Part shown: positions 8,452-17,583 of the stretch, piece by piece
How positions within the stretch are numbered: position 1 is the first letter of the stretch
Layout: every line of letters starts with the position of its first letter
Assembly (NCBI GenBank): GCA_017548365.1
Contig: JAFZAC010000016.1
Location: 124,001 to 188,000, forward strand
Direction of reading: 5' to 3'
DNA length: 64,000 bases
From: Muribaculaceae bacterium
GTDB taxonomy: Bacteria > Bacteroidota > Bacteroidia > Bacteroidales > Muribaculaceae
Made by a program: the position numbers and the translations under genes
Notes under the pieces: model-generated
What the model saw: only the letters and a program-made list of their open reading frames with translations
Databases searched by the model: none
Told to the model about the DNA's origin: nothing

Positions 8452-9372
8452 ATGACACAAGACACAACTATAATGTGTGCACCAGTGCAGGGAATTACCG
8501 ATTGCCATTGGCGAAATGCACATTATGACATTTTTGGAGGTCCCGACCGATATTATGGTCCTTTCATGCGAGTGGAACATGGTGACATCCGCAAGCGTGA
8601 CATTGCTGACTCTCGCCCCGAGAACAACACTGTGCCATCGTTCACTCCTCAAATTTTGGCTTGTCGACCACAAGACGCCATTCGAATGGTAAACGCCCTT
8701 GTTGAAATGGGGCACAACACTATCGACATCAATCTTGGGTGCCCATTTCCACCCATAGCTCTCCATCACAAAGGATCGGGACTGCTTCAGTATCCCGACG
8801 AAGTGGAGAAGCTTTTCAAAACACTGAGCGAAGTAGAAGGCGTGAACTACAGTGTAAAGATGCGTCTGGGCTGGGACGAACCAAAGCAGTGGCGAGATAT
8901 TGTTGCACTGTTCGACATCATCAATCCATCACAGATTGTAGTTCATCCACGCATTGGCCGCCAGCAGTACAAGGGCGTGCTTAACCTCGACGAGTTTGCC
9001 GACATCCTGTCAATGTGCCACTACCCAGTTGTGTTTAATGGAGAAATCAGAACTCTAGAGGAAATTACCCGCTTCAAGCAGATTTTCCCCGATATTGCCG
9101 GCATTATGATAGGGCGAGGACTTATTGAGGATCCCGCAATGCTTTGCCCGGAGAAAGGTACTGCCGACAACTACTGCGAACTACACAACCGACTGCGTGA
9201 CGCTTACACCCAGCAGCTCAACGGAGGAGAGCATCAGTTACTAATGAAGATGAAATCTTTTTGGGAAATGTATCTGCCCAATGCGCCTCACAAATCGCTT
9301 AAAGCAATTAAGAAAGCTACTTCGATGGCAAAATATAACATTGCTGTGAGCGAACTGTTCTACAGTCTTTGA
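8452..9372 (+). CDS. tRNA-dihydrouridine synthase family protein
   Basis: FMN-dependent enzyme reducing specific uridines in tRNA D-loops. The 306 residues show the TIM-barrel signatures CAPVQGITDCHWR near the N-terminus, DINLGCPFPPIA with the catalytic cysteine, KMRLGW, the FMN-side VVHPRIGRQQY, VVFNGEI and MIGRGLIEDP. It is closest in feel to the short DusC-like Bacteroidetes group; which uridine is modified cannot be told. It is a single-gene unit with its own promoter and a shared hairpin after it. Confidence 0.9.
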   Translation: MTQDTTIMCAPVQGITDCHWRNAHYDIFGGPDRYYGPFMRVEHGDIRKRDIADSRPENNTVPSFTPQILACRPQDAIRMVNALVEMGHNTIDINLGCPFPPIALHHKGSGLLQYPDEVEKLFKTLSEVEGVNYSVKMRLGWDEPKQWRDIVALFDIINPSQIVVHPRIGRQQYKGVLNLDEFADILSMCHYPVVFNGEIRTLEEITRFKQIFPDIAGIMIGRGLIEDPAMLCPEKGTADNYCELHNRLRDAYTQQLNGGEHQLLMKMKSFWEMYLPNAPHKSLKAIKKATSMAKYNIAVSELFYSL

Positions 9373-9405
9373 CTCCCCAGCTCAGCTTATCACAACCAAT
9401 AAAAA

Positions 9406-9437
9406 CGATGCCACTTGAATAGAATCAAGTGGCATCG
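9406..9437. terminator. Convergent hairpin terminator between dus and kinase genes
   Basis: A 13-base-pair perfect stem (CGATGCCACTTGA) with a 6-base loop. The U-tract is good on the minus strand (five T after the stem) and poor on the plus strand, so it mainly ends the kinase gene transcript. Confidence 0.85.
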
Positions 9438-9476
9438 ACTATATAAAAGCAATACTATACAAGATAACAGCAAGTA

Positions 9477-12038
9477 TTACTTGTAGCTTATAGTCACATA
9501 ATTGATCTTATCGAGAACTTCTTTAAATGGCTTAGCATCGGGATTACTACTTGCGCCAGACATCTCCATTATCATTTTCATATTGAAGAAGCATAGCACA
9601 CGGCTGTCATTCATTGTCTCGAATAGCGCCGTTGGAGCCTGATTGCCCATGACTGTTAATGGCTGTGATGCTCTGTCTTTATTGGGCGTTAGATAGAATT
9701 TATTGCCTTGATATCCAAACCAAAATTCATTCATAAGACAATATCCATTGCCAGTACTTGACACGCTAGAAGAACTTAATTGCTTAGCATAGTTTGCCAT
9801 GTCGCCACTGAAGTCTTTACCTTCGGCCAAAAGCATATAGTTATCCTCGTCCTTCATTGAGAATGTCACGTTACCTTTAATTTGACCAACATAACTTATA
9901 ATTTTGTCAACGATTTGTCGCGTTGTTTTGTCTCTCAACTCTCCAGCGTTAATTTTTGAAACAATCTCATTAATGATGCCTGAAAGTTGTGAACCATCGG
10001 CAATGAATGCCAAACCCATCATGTCATCGGCCGAAAAGGCTTCTTTTACTTGACCTGAAATTGCGCCAAATGGTTTCAAAGATTTATTTATCTTTTCTTG
10101 AACACTGCTGTTATCGCTTTTCACCGATGTTTTAATGTCAACCACGCCATCGTGAGCAGTGCCATCAAGGCCAACAACCATTTCACGAATGTAATTAAGA
10201 TATTCTGAATCATAATTAAGTCCTTGCTTGGCCTCGTTTAACATTTCTTCTGGAATAATCGACAAGTCGGCATATAGGCTGGCAAAAGATTTGCTGGCGT
10301 CGGCTTGCTTGAAAATGAAGTTATCTCCAATTTTTCCGTCTATCATTTTGTTCATCACACGGTCAAGATCGGCCTTAATAGCATCCTTGTCCGAAGCAGT
10401 ACTGCTCAAAAGAACAAATGCTTCATCATTGACGGCAATGGCATTATCCGATTGACAGCTATAAGAATAAGGAGAGCCCTTCTCAAAATTCAAGTCTTTG
10501 TCTTTTGATAAGAAAGTTTCGGCATCTCCACGATTATCCACACCTCCTACTAATCCAAATATGAATTCTTGACCATTCTTACGTGCAAATAAGTAAACTG
10601 GTGAAGACAGATCTAAACCACATTTCTTCATATCACCAAAGTCATCACCTATGTCGTCAACTATATCTTTAAAAAGTTTATCTTGATCTATACCTGTTTG
10701 AGAGATAAACTGTTTTAAGTCAAACTTGCCCACAATCTTACTATCGGCAGGGATATATGCTTGATAGCCATTCCCTCCCATGTTGCGTAGAACAAAGAAA
10801 AGAATCAAACCAAGAACAACAGCGGCTGCAGCGGCAATTCCAATAATTAGACCTGTTTTCTTCTTTGGCTTATTGGCTGGAACGCCATTTGGCCCCATAT
10901 TGTTAGCCCAAGAAGCGGGCTGTGATGGAACTGATTGGGGCTGAGATGCAAATGCATTAGTTGGTTGCCCTGGTCTATTGTTCACGTTCATCACCGTTCG
11001 ATCTTGATTGTAATTAGGCTGAGGTTGCACTTGCTGTTGCGACATCATTACAGTGTTATCGTTTGAAGGATATGGCTGTGCAACTTGGCGTGGTTGTGGT
11101 GTCTGAACTGCAGGTTGCGACTGTGGCAGCCTTCCTGTCTTGATGTAATTAGTTATCTGTGCGACATTCTGTGGTCTATTTTCAATTTTGTTACTCATAA
11201 GCCACATTACAAGCTCCTTAAAATCGGGACGTGTAGATGCTCCAAATTTAAAGGCATTTGCTCCCTCATATAAAATATCGGTTGAACTGGGCGGTTTTTG
11301 ATTAGTTCCCAAGTTGTAAAGTGTCGCACCCAACGAATAGAAATCAGACCAAGGGCCTATTTTTTTGATTTCATATTGCTGAAGTTCCAAAGGAGCATAG
11401 GTCTTAGTAAAAGACAATGTGCTAGACATAGTTATGGGATCACCAGATGATGGGTCAATCTGCTTGCTTGATCCAAAGTCAATCAAAGTGGCATTACCCT
11501 TAGAGTCGAACATGATGTTGCTAGGCTTGATGTCTAGGTGCCACAGATTGTTTTTATGAATTACATCGAGAGCGTCAAGAAGTTGAGGCAGCAAGTTATC
11601 CTTTAACCATCCTTGATCAAATGGTTTATTATACTGTTTCAGCAATTCTCCAAGTGACTTTCCCTTGATATATTGCATTACATAGTAAGCAGTGTTGTTT
11701 TCTTCAAAAATGTCATGAACTTTCACAATGTGACTGTTATTCATGCTTCCAAGCTTGCGAAGACGAACTGCTTCACGCTTAAATGTACTCAATTGCTTGT
11801 CAAACATTTGGACATTATCGGAATTGCTCACACTTATAGATGAATAATCGTCGTTTCTCTCCGACACACCACGCATGAAGAACTCCTTAATGGCAACTGT
11901 TTCTTTAAACTCTAAATTAGTTGCCAAATATGTGTTGCCAAATCCTCCGCTTGCAAGGTACCCATCAATGCGATAAATATTGCGCAACACGCTTCCTACT
12001 TGTAACATTGCTCTGTTGTCAAATTGATTTGCTGCCAT
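9477..12038 (-). CDS. Membrane Ser/Thr protein kinase with large DUF4836-like extracytoplasmic domain
   Basis: An 853-residue Hanks-type kinase. Residues about 20-300 hold the kinase domain: glycine loop SGGFGNTY, Lys51 in VAIKEF, catalytic loop HLDIKPSN (Asp169, Asn174) and DFG at 187-189. The catalytic loop is HLD rather than HRD, so this is a non-RD kinase. Residues 305-392 are a Pro/Gln/Asn-rich low-complexity linker. One transmembrane helix follows at about 396-418. The remaining 430 residues lie outside the membrane and look, by eye, like the Bacteroidetes DUF4836 family (IPADSKIVGKFDLKQF opening); no PASTA repeats are present. It may be a sensor kinase responding to envelope state. It may share transcripts with trmN6, or use the possible -7 at 12149-12156. 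Confidence 0.85.
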   Translation of the reverse strand: MAANQFDNRAMLQVGSVLRNIYRIDGYLASGGFGNTYLATNLEFKETVAIKEFFMRGVSERNDDYSSISVSNSDNVQMFDKQLSTFKREAVRLRKLGSMNNSHIVKVHDIFEENNTAYYVMQYIKGKSLGELLKQYNKPFDQGWLKDNLLPQLLDALDVIHKNNLWHLDIKPSNIMFDSKGNATLIDFGSSKQIDPSSGDPITMSSTLSFTKTYAPLELQQYEIKKIGPWSDFYSLGATLYNLGTNQKPPSSTDILYEGANAFKFGASTRPDFKELVMWLMSNKIENRPQNVAQITNYIKTGRLPQSQPAVQTPQPRQVAQPYPSNDNTVMMSQQQVQPQPNYNQDRTVMNVNNRPGQPTNAFASQPQSVPSQPASWANNMGPNGVPANKPKKKTGLIIGIAAAAAVVLGLILFFVLRNMGGNGYQAYIPADSKIVGKFDLKQFISQTGIDQDKLFKDIVDDIGDDFGDMKKCGLDLSSPVYLFARKNGQEFIFGLVGGVDNRGDAETFLSKDKDLNFEKGSPYSYSCQSDNAIAVNDEAFVLLSSTASDKDAIKADLDRVMNKMIDGKIGDNFIFKQADASKSFASLYADLSIIPEEMLNEAKQGLNYDSEYLNYIREMVVGLDGTAHDGVVDIKTSVKSDNSSVQEKINKSLKPFGAISGQVKEAFSADDMMGLAFIADGSQLSGIINEIVSKINAGELRDKTTRQIVDKIISYVGQIKGNVTFSMKDEDNYMLLAEGKDFSGDMANYAKQLSSSSVSSTGNGYCLMNEFWFGYQGNKFYLTPNKDRASQPLTVMGNQAPTALFETMNDSRVLCFFNMKMIMEMSGASSNPDAKPFKEVLDKINYVTISYK

Positions 12039-12148
12039 AATAAATATTTTTCTTTAATCCGTAAAGTTGATTTTCAACTTCTCAATCACAAATTTTGAGT
12101 CATAAAAAACAACTGTCTATATGACGGATTATTATGTTAATAATTCTA

Positions 12149-12156
12149 CAAAGATA
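12149..12156 (-). promoter_or_regulatory. Possible -7 element for the kinase gene
   Basis: TATCTTTG on the minus strand, 111 bases upstream of the kinase ATG. No TTG at the usual distance was found, so this is only a partial match. Confidence 0.35.
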
Positions 12157-12215
12157 AACGATTTCCCTTAAAAATGCATCATTTTAAAGCAAAATTCTAC
12201 AAAAAAACATTTTTG

Positions 12216-12926
12216 TCACATTTTTAGATAAAATTCTCGCGTTAGGTTTACATAATCAGGCGTAAATTCATGATTGATAGATTGAATTATAATTGTTTCA
12301 GCAGTGGTAGCCACATCTTCTCGGCCAATTTCAATCATTATCCTTTTGGGAGAGTCCCCCTCAACCGGAACCACATACGCAAGTCGGCTAACGTAAAAAT
12401 TCTCGACAACAACAGCTCTCCTTATCTCGTCAATATTTTCTGCAGGTGCTATAAATGCAAGAACACCCCTTGGAGACAAAAGCTCAGCACTGTGAGAAAT
12501 TAATTGGCTGAATGTTAGTGAAGTGTTATGACGAGCTTGTTCCCTACTAGAGTTAGGAGGCAATCTGCCATTGGTAAAAAATGGAGGATTTGAGACTATT
12601 AGGTCATATGACAGAACCGCCTTAAAATCGTTAAAATCAAACATCTCTGCACTGAGTCTATCGGACCAGGGTGAATTCTTAAAGTTGAAACGAGCCTCTT
12701 CAACACTGTCGCCATCAATATCAATGCCATAGATTGTGGCATCGTTGTTGCGCTGAGCAATCATCAATGCGATGACACCCGATCCGGTACCAACGTCAAG
12801 CACACGTTTAGCCTCACTGACATTGCACCAAGCACCCAGCAAAACACCGTCGGTGCCTACTTTCATTGCAGTCTTATCGTTCAATACCGAGAACTTCTTA
12901 AATCTGAAAATCTTCTCTCGTGCCAT
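12216..12926 (-). CDS. trmN6: tRNA1(Val) adenine-37 N6-methyltransferase (YfiC/TrmN6)
   Basis: S-adenosylmethionine-dependent methyltransferase that modifies adenine 37 of a valine tRNA in Escherichia coli. The 236-residue protein has the family N-terminus FRFKKFSVLNDKTAMKVGTD, SAM-binding motif LDVGTGSGVIAL, the acidic-loop IYGIDIDGDS and the N6-adenine methyltransferase motif NPPFF. Length and motif order match YfiC. It has its own strong promoter with a dyad over the -33 region. The exact tRNA target is inferred from family only. Confidence 0.9.
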   Translation of the reverse strand: MAREKIFRFKKFSVLNDKTAMKVGTDGVLLGAWCNVSEAKRVLDVGTGSGVIALMIAQRNNDATIYGIDIDGDSVEEARFNFKNSPWSDRLSAEMFDFNDFKAVLSYDLIVSNPPFFTNGRLPPNSSREQARHNTSLTFSQLISHSAELLSPRGVLAFIAPAENIDEIRRAVVVENFYVSRLAYVVPVEGDSPKRIMIEIGREDVATTAETIIIQSINHEFTPDYVNLTREFYLKM

Positions 12927-12965
12927 TGTTCCGCATTATTGACTCATGTAATCTATAGAGCATGA

Positions 12966-12995
12966 CAAAGATAATCATAAATAACGATGCGCCAA
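12966..12995 (-). promoter_or_regulatory. Promoter of trmN6
   Basis: On the minus strand TTG (12995-12993) and TATCTTTG (12973-12966) are 19 bases apart. The predicted leader is about 33 bases. The TTG lies inside the palindrome at 12989-13008. Confidence 0.8.
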
Positions 12996-13008
12996 AACAC
13001 TTTGGCGC
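12989..13008. promoter_or_regulatory. Perfect dyad overlapping the trmN6 -33 element
   Basis: GCGCCAAA-ACAC-TTTGGCGC, an 8-base-pair stem with a 4-base loop. It could be an operator over the -33 element or a second hairpin backing up the hydrogenase operon terminator; it has no good U-tract. Confidence 0.4.
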
Positions 13009-13049
13009 TTAATGTCTATTATTATTACAAACAAAGCAAAATCACACAA

Positions 13050-13081
13050 AAACGGTCATACCTTGATGGGCATGACCGTTT
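13050..13081 (-). terminator. Terminator of the hydrogenase operon
   Basis: AAACGGTCAT and ATGACCGTTT form a 10-base-pair stem with a 12-base loop. On the minus strand it is followed by more T (TTTTTGTG). It lies 22 bases after the last hydrogenase gene. Confidence 0.8.
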
Positions 13082-13102
13082 GTTATTATAAGGTGTGTAT
13101 TA

Positions 13103-13591
13103 TTAGTTGTCCACCTCTTCAAGAATCTTTTGAACGTCCTTAGGCTGGAGGCGTCCATAAACCTTCTCACCGATAGTTACAACGGGAGCAAGACCGCAGG
13201 CACCCACACAACGCAAGCAGTCGAGAGAGAACTTGCCATCGGGAGTAGTCTCTCCCACCTCGATGTTGAGAACGCGCTTAATCTCTTCTAGCAACTTCTC
13301 CGAACCACGAACGTAGCAAGCTGTACCGAGGCACACCGAAATTGGGTGTTTGCCCTTTGGAGTCATGGTGAAGAACGAATAGAAAGTCACAACACCATAA
13401 ACCTTAGAAGCGGGGATATTAAGCTTGCGGGCTATAATGCGCTGCATCTCTTCTGGAAGGTAGCCGTGCATCGACTGAGCCTCGTGCAGGATATTGATGA
13501 GCTCGCCTGGTTTGTTACCATGCTTGTCGCAGATGGCCTCCACCTGCTCAATGACATTACATGCCAATTTCATTTCTTTTGCTTTTGCCAT
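13103..13591 (-). CDS. hydC: [FeFe] hydrogenase NuoE-like subunit (HydC/HndA type)
   Basis: A 162-residue thioredoxin-fold 2Fe-2S protein of the NuoE family. The four cluster ligands are seen as CLGTACYVRG and CLRCVGACG. It passes electrons between the flavin subunit and the hydrogenase core in NAD-linked, often electron-bifurcating, hydrogenases. An in-frame upstream start at 13636 would overlap the previous gene; the ATG at 13591 (MAKAKEMKLA) gives the usual length and begins 25 bases past the hydA stop. It is the last gene of the three-gene operon and is followed by a terminator. Confidence 0.88.
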   Translation of the reverse strand: MAKAKEMKLACNVIEQVEAICDKHGNKPGELINILHEAQSMHGYLPEEMQRIIARKLNIPASKVYGVVTFYSFFTMTPKGKHPISVCLGTACYVRGSEKLLEEIKRVLNIEVGETTPDGKFSLDCLRCVGACGLAPVVTIGEKVYGRLQPKDVQKILEEVDN

Positions 13592-13616
13592 AATATATAG
13601 AGGTTTTAGCCAATTT

Positions 13617-15377
13617 TTACTTAATCGATTTATCAAAATAATGAGTGTGCAACAAGTGGTGCGCCTTCTCGCTCATAGGCTCGCCAAGGAATTCCTTATA
13701 AAGCTTCTGGATGTCGGGGTTCTCATGGCTCTTGCGAATGGGCTTGCCTTCATCCTCAGCATATAGTGCATCGCAGCGTTGTTGAATCACGTCAAAGTTA
13801 CCGTGATGGTAAGGTTGACCAGCACCACCGATGCAACCGCCTGGACATGCCATAACCTCAACTACATGATAGTCGAGCTCGCCAGCGCGGAGCTTGTCCA
13901 TGATAATGCGAGCGTTGCTCAGAGTGTGAGCCACGCAAATCTTAAGATCGAAGCCATTAATGTCAATTGTTGCTTCACGGATACCATCAAAACCACGAAC
14001 TTGGTCAAAATTAATGCGAGGTAGAGTCTTACCTGTATAAACCTCATATACGGTACGCAAAGCAGCTTCCATAACGCCACCAGTAACGCCAAAGATGGCA
14101 CCAGCACCTGTCGACTCGCCAAGAGGACTATCAAAGTCGCTGTCGGGCAACTGAGCGAAGTTAATGTTGGCACGCTTGATGAGTCGAGCCAACTCACGGG
14201 TCGAGATGCTGTAATCAACATCTGGATTGCCGTCAACCTTGAACTCGTCGCGTCCGCACTCATATTTCTTAGCCAAGCAAGGCATGATTGAAACCACAAC
14301 TAATTTATCGCGTGGAATGCCCATCTTTTCGGCCCAATAAGTCTTGGCAATAGCACCAAACATCTGAGCGGGCGACTTGGCGCTCGAAGGATAGTCGAGC
14401 AGGTCGGGATAGTTGTGCTCAAAGAAGTTGACCCAAGCAGGGCAGCACGAAGTCATTATAGGCAACTTCACGCTCTTGTCGCCAGCGAGGAATTTCTTAA
14501 GACGGTCAAGAATCTCGGCACCTTCCTCCATAATAGTGAGATCGGCTGCAAAGTCAGTATCAAATACATAGTCAAAGCCAAGGTCACGCAAAGCAGTAGC
14601 AAGTTTGCCTGTAACACCGCCAGAAACGCCAAACTCCTCACCCAATGCGTAACGTACTGCGGGAGCAGGCTGAGCAACTACAACCTTGTCGGGATCGGTG
14701 ATGTCGGCCATGAGTTGGTCGGTATAGTCGCGCTCGGTAAGAGCACCCACAGGACACACAGCAACGCACTGACCACAGTAGGTGCAGTCTGTGTCTACAA
14801 ACATACGGTCGAACGTAGGAGCGATTGTAGTGTCAAAACCACGACGAACAGCTCCAAGAACGCCCACACTCTGAACCTCGTTACAAACAGTCTCACAACG
14901 ACGGCAGTAAATACATTTCTCCATGTTGCGGGTGATTGCTGGAGTAACTTCGTTCTTGCGCTGACTCTTCTCGCCCTCATTGTAAGGCATTTGACGAATG
15001 TTAAGACGCATTACTAGACGCTGCAACTCACAGTCGCTGCACTTGGGGCAAGTAAGGCAATCATTGGGATGGTCACTAAGGATGAGCTCAGCAATTGTCT
15101 TGCGAGCACGGATAACGCGTGCCGAGTTAGTGTATACCACCATATCGGGCATACATGCTGTTGCGCAAGCGGGAGCCAAGTTACGACGGCCCTCAACCTC
15201 TACCACACACAAGCGGCAAGAGGCTGGCCTGTTCTTCACACAAGTACCTTTCAAGTCGATATGGCACAGTGTGGGGATATCAATGCCGACTAGTTTACCG
15301 GCCTCCAATAGTGTGGTGCCCTTAGGCACTTCCACTACGTGGTTATCTATTGTAAGTTTTATCAATTTCTCTTCCAT
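13617..15377 (-). CDS. hydA: [FeFe] hydrogenase catalytic subunit (NAD-linked, multi-cluster)
   Basis: The catalytic subunit that evolves or takes up hydrogen. The 586 residues run from an N-terminal 2Fe-2S plant-ferredoxin-like domain through a His-Cys3 4Fe-4S site (HPNDCLTCPKC, residues 103-113) and two 4Fe-4S clusters (CIYCRRCETVC at 155-165, CTYCGQCVAVC at 198-208) to the H-cluster domain. H-cluster signatures L1 TSCCPAW (309-315), L2 MPCLAKK (365-371) and L3 ACPGGCIGG (510-518) are intact, so the protein should be active given maturases. The genes for HydE, HydF and HydG are not in this window. It sits between hydB and hydC in one operon. Confidence 0.95.
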   Translation of the reverse strand: MEEKLIKLTIDNHVVEVPKGTTLLEAGKLVGIDIPTLCHIDLKGTCVKNRPASCRLCVVEVEGRRNLAPACATACMPDMVVYTNSARVIRARKTIAELILSDHPNDCLTCPKCSDCELQRLVMRLNIRQMPYNEGEKSQRKNEVTPAITRNMEKCIYCRRCETVCNEVQSVGVLGAVRRGFDTTIAPTFDRMFVDTDCTYCGQCVAVCPVGALTERDYTDQLMADITDPDKVVVAQPAPAVRYALGEEFGVSGGVTGKLATALRDLGFDYVFDTDFAADLTIMEEGAEILDRLKKFLAGDKSVKLPIMTSCCPAWVNFFEHNYPDLLDYPSSAKSPAQMFGAIAKTYWAEKMGIPRDKLVVVSIMPCLAKKYECGRDEFKVDGNPDVDYSISTRELARLIKRANINFAQLPDSDFDSPLGESTGAGAIFGVTGGVMEAALRTVYEVYTGKTLPRINFDQVRGFDGIREATIDINGFDLKICVAHTLSNARIIMDKLRAGELDYHVVEVMACPGGCIGGAGQPYHHGNFDVIQQRCDALYAEDEGKPIRKSHENPDIQKLYKEFLGEPMSEKAHHLLHTHYFDKSIK

Positions 15378-15392
15378 GATGATAATGTGTCG

Positions 15393-17300
15393 TTAGAAAA
15401 TTTGGATTGCATCGAAGTGGCAACGCGACTGGCACATACCACAGCGGATGCACTTGAATGGATTAATAACATGAGGTTTGCGTACATCGCCCATGATAGC
15501 GTCGGCAGGACAGTTGCGAGCACAAGCGCCACATCCTTTACACTTCTCGGGATTAACGGTGTAGGTTAAGAGCGCCTTACACTGCTTAGCGCGGCAAATG
15601 TGCTTCTTAACGTGTTCTACATATTCATCATAGAAATTGTCGATTGTCGACAATACAGGGTTTGGAGAGGTCTGGCCAAGTCCACAGAGTGCGGTGTCCT
15701 TGATAGTTGCAGCGAGCGACTTGAGGTGCTCAATGTCATCCATTGTGCCCTTTCCCTCGGTGATGCGGGTCAAAATCTCAAGCATACGCTTGTTACCAAT
15801 GCGGCAAGGTGTGCACTTACCGCAAGACTCTCCCACTGTGAACTCAAGATAGAACTTGGCAACCGATACCATACAGTCGTCCTCATCCATTACAATCATA
15901 CCACCAGAGCCCATCATTGAGCCAGCGGCTCCAAGACTTTCATAGTCGATAGGGATATCAAGATGCTTCTCGGTTAAGCAACCTCCCGATGGTCCACCAG
16001 TTTGAACGGCTTTGAACTTCTTTCCGTTTTTCACACCACCACCAATATCGTAGATAATCTCGCGCAAAGTGGTTCCCATTGGCACCTCAATAAGGCCCAC
16101 ATTGTTAATCTTACCTGCAAGGGCAAATACCTTTGTGCCCTTCGACTTCTCGGTACCTATAGAGGCAAACCAATCGGCGCCCTTTGTAAGAATGATAGGA
16201 ACGTTGGCAAGAGTCTCTACATTATTTACATTGGTTGGATATCCCATATAACCGCTTTCGGCAGGGAAAGGAGGCTTGAGAGTTGGCTCACCGCGCTTGC
16301 CTTCCATAGAGTGGATAAGAGCTGTTTCCTCACCACAAACGAAAGCACCAGCACCATAACGGATCTCAATGTCGAAGTCAAAATCACTGCCCATGATGCG
16401 CTTGCCAAGCATGCCGCACTCGCGAGCTTGCTCAATAGCAATCTTAAGGCGGTTAACAGCCAATGGATACTCGGCACGGATGTAGATAAGTCCCTCGCTG
16501 GCTCCAATACAGTAGCCACATAATGCCATCGCCTCGATTACCGAATGGGGGTCACCCTCCATGATAGAGCGATCCATGAATGCTCCAGGGTCACCCTCGT
16601 CGGCATTACAAACCACATACTTGTGCTCGGCTTGGTAGTTGCGCGCAAATCCCCACTTCATACCAGTTGGGAAGCCTGCGCCACCGCGTCCACGCAGTCC
16701 TGACTTCTTGATTATGTCAATTACCTCTTCAGGAGTCTGGTTCTGAAGGGCATTTGAGAGTGCTGCATATCCATCACGAGCAATGTACTCGGCGATGTTC
16801 TCAGGATCGATAAAACCGCAATTGCGCAAAGCAACACGCATCTGCTTGCGGTAGAAATCCATGTGCTTAGAGTCGCTCACGGTTGACTCGGTTTTGGGGT
16901 CTACATATAGTAGACGCTCAACACGACGACCACCAATCACATGCTCCTTCACGATTTCGGCTGCATCCTCGGGTTTTACTTGGGTGTAGAATGTATTGTC
17001 GGGCATCACTTTAACGATGGGGCCCTTTTCACAGAATCCAAAGCATCCTGTAACAATCACTTCAACCTTATTGGCTATGCCGTTAGCCTCGATAGCCGCT
17101 TTGAGGTTGTCTACAATTTTAGTACTGCTCGAAGCTTTACATCCTGTACCCCCGCAGCACAGCAACTGAATGTGATCAGTTCCTACCGCCAGTCCACAGC
17201 ACTTGTCACTATCAGCAGCATAACTCAGTTCGCGAACATTCAAATCCGCCTGAGCTTTTTTCCTGAATTGAATCAAGTCTTCAAAGTTCAAGGTCTTCAC
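15393..17300 (-). CDS. hydB: [FeFe] hydrogenase NuoF-like flavin/NADH subunit (HydB type)
   Basis: A 635-residue flavoprotein that binds NAD(H) and FMN and is the suspected bifurcation site in trimeric hydrogenases. The N-terminal ~120 residues form a thioredoxin-like 2Fe-2S domain (CCGGTGC and CFGFC ligands); the middle is the NuoF core with GLRGRGGAGFPTG and ESCGKCTPCR; the C-terminus has two 4Fe-4S sites (CKGCGACARNC and CIRCGMC). This three-part layout is that of HydB/HndC rather than respiratory NuoF. The start is GTG at 17300, chosen because it opens the conserved domain and no ATG lies close upstream. It is the first gene of the operon, with hydA 15 bases after it. Confidence 0.93.
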   Translation of the reverse strand: MKTLNFEDLIQFRKKAQADLNVRELSYAADSDKCCGLAVGTDHIQLLCCGGTGCKASSSTKIVDNLKAAIEANGIANKVEVIVTGCFGFCEKGPIVKVMPDNTFYTQVKPEDAAEIVKEHVIGGRRVERLLYVDPKTESTVSDSKHMDFYRKQMRVALRNCGFIDPENIAEYIARDGYAALSNALQNQTPEEVIDIIKKSGLRGRGGAGFPTGMKWGFARNYQAEHKYVVCNADEGDPGAFMDRSIMEGDPHSVIEAMALCGYCIGASEGLIYIRAEYPLAVNRLKIAIEQARECGMLGKRIMGSDFDFDIEIRYGAGAFVCGEETALIHSMEGKRGEPTLKPPFPAESGYMGYPTNVNNVETLANVPIILTKGADWFASIGTEKSKGTKVFALAGKINNVGLIEVPMGTTLREIIYDIGGGVKNGKKFKAVQTGGPSGGCLTEKHLDIPIDYESLGAAGSMMGSGGMIVMDEDDCMVSVAKFYLEFTVGESCGKCTPCRIGNKRMLEILTRITEGKGTMDDIEHLKSLAATIKDTALCGLGQTSPNPVLSTIDNFYDEYVEHVKKHICRAKQCKALLTYTVNPEKCKGCGACARNCPADAIMGDVRKPHVINPFKCIRCGMCQSRCHFDAIQIF

Positions 17301-17531
17301 TGGGTAAATCTGTTGTTTTAGTTATTAGTTGATAAATTAATTGATTATTCATTTTTGCCTCCCTAAAAACGATAGGGGTATTTAAAAGTCACACAAAATT
17401 ACATACATTATTTTAAATATATATAAAATTTAATATTGATTTAACAACTTTTTAAGATTGATATTCACTGCTCTGAAACGACCATCAATAAAACAATCTT
17501 ACAAATATTTTGATATTTCTCAAAGATGCAG
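17301..17531. other. AT-rich region between divergent hydB and wza-like genes
   Basis: No coding frame is visible. A minus-strand TAATTTTG at 17401-17394 could be the hydB -7 element, though no TTG stands at the normal distance. The plus-strand promoter for the export lipoprotein follows at 17510-17539. Confidence 0.45.
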
Positions 17532-17539
17532 TAAATTTG
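17510..17539 (+). promoter_or_regulatory. Promoter of the Wza-like lipoprotein gene
   Basis: TTG at 17510-17512 and TAAATTTG at 17532-17539, spacer 19 bases. Predicted leader about 40 bases. Confidence 0.8.
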
Positions 17540-17583
17540 CAAGCGGATAATAAAAAAACGACGTAATTTAAAAACTAAACGAT

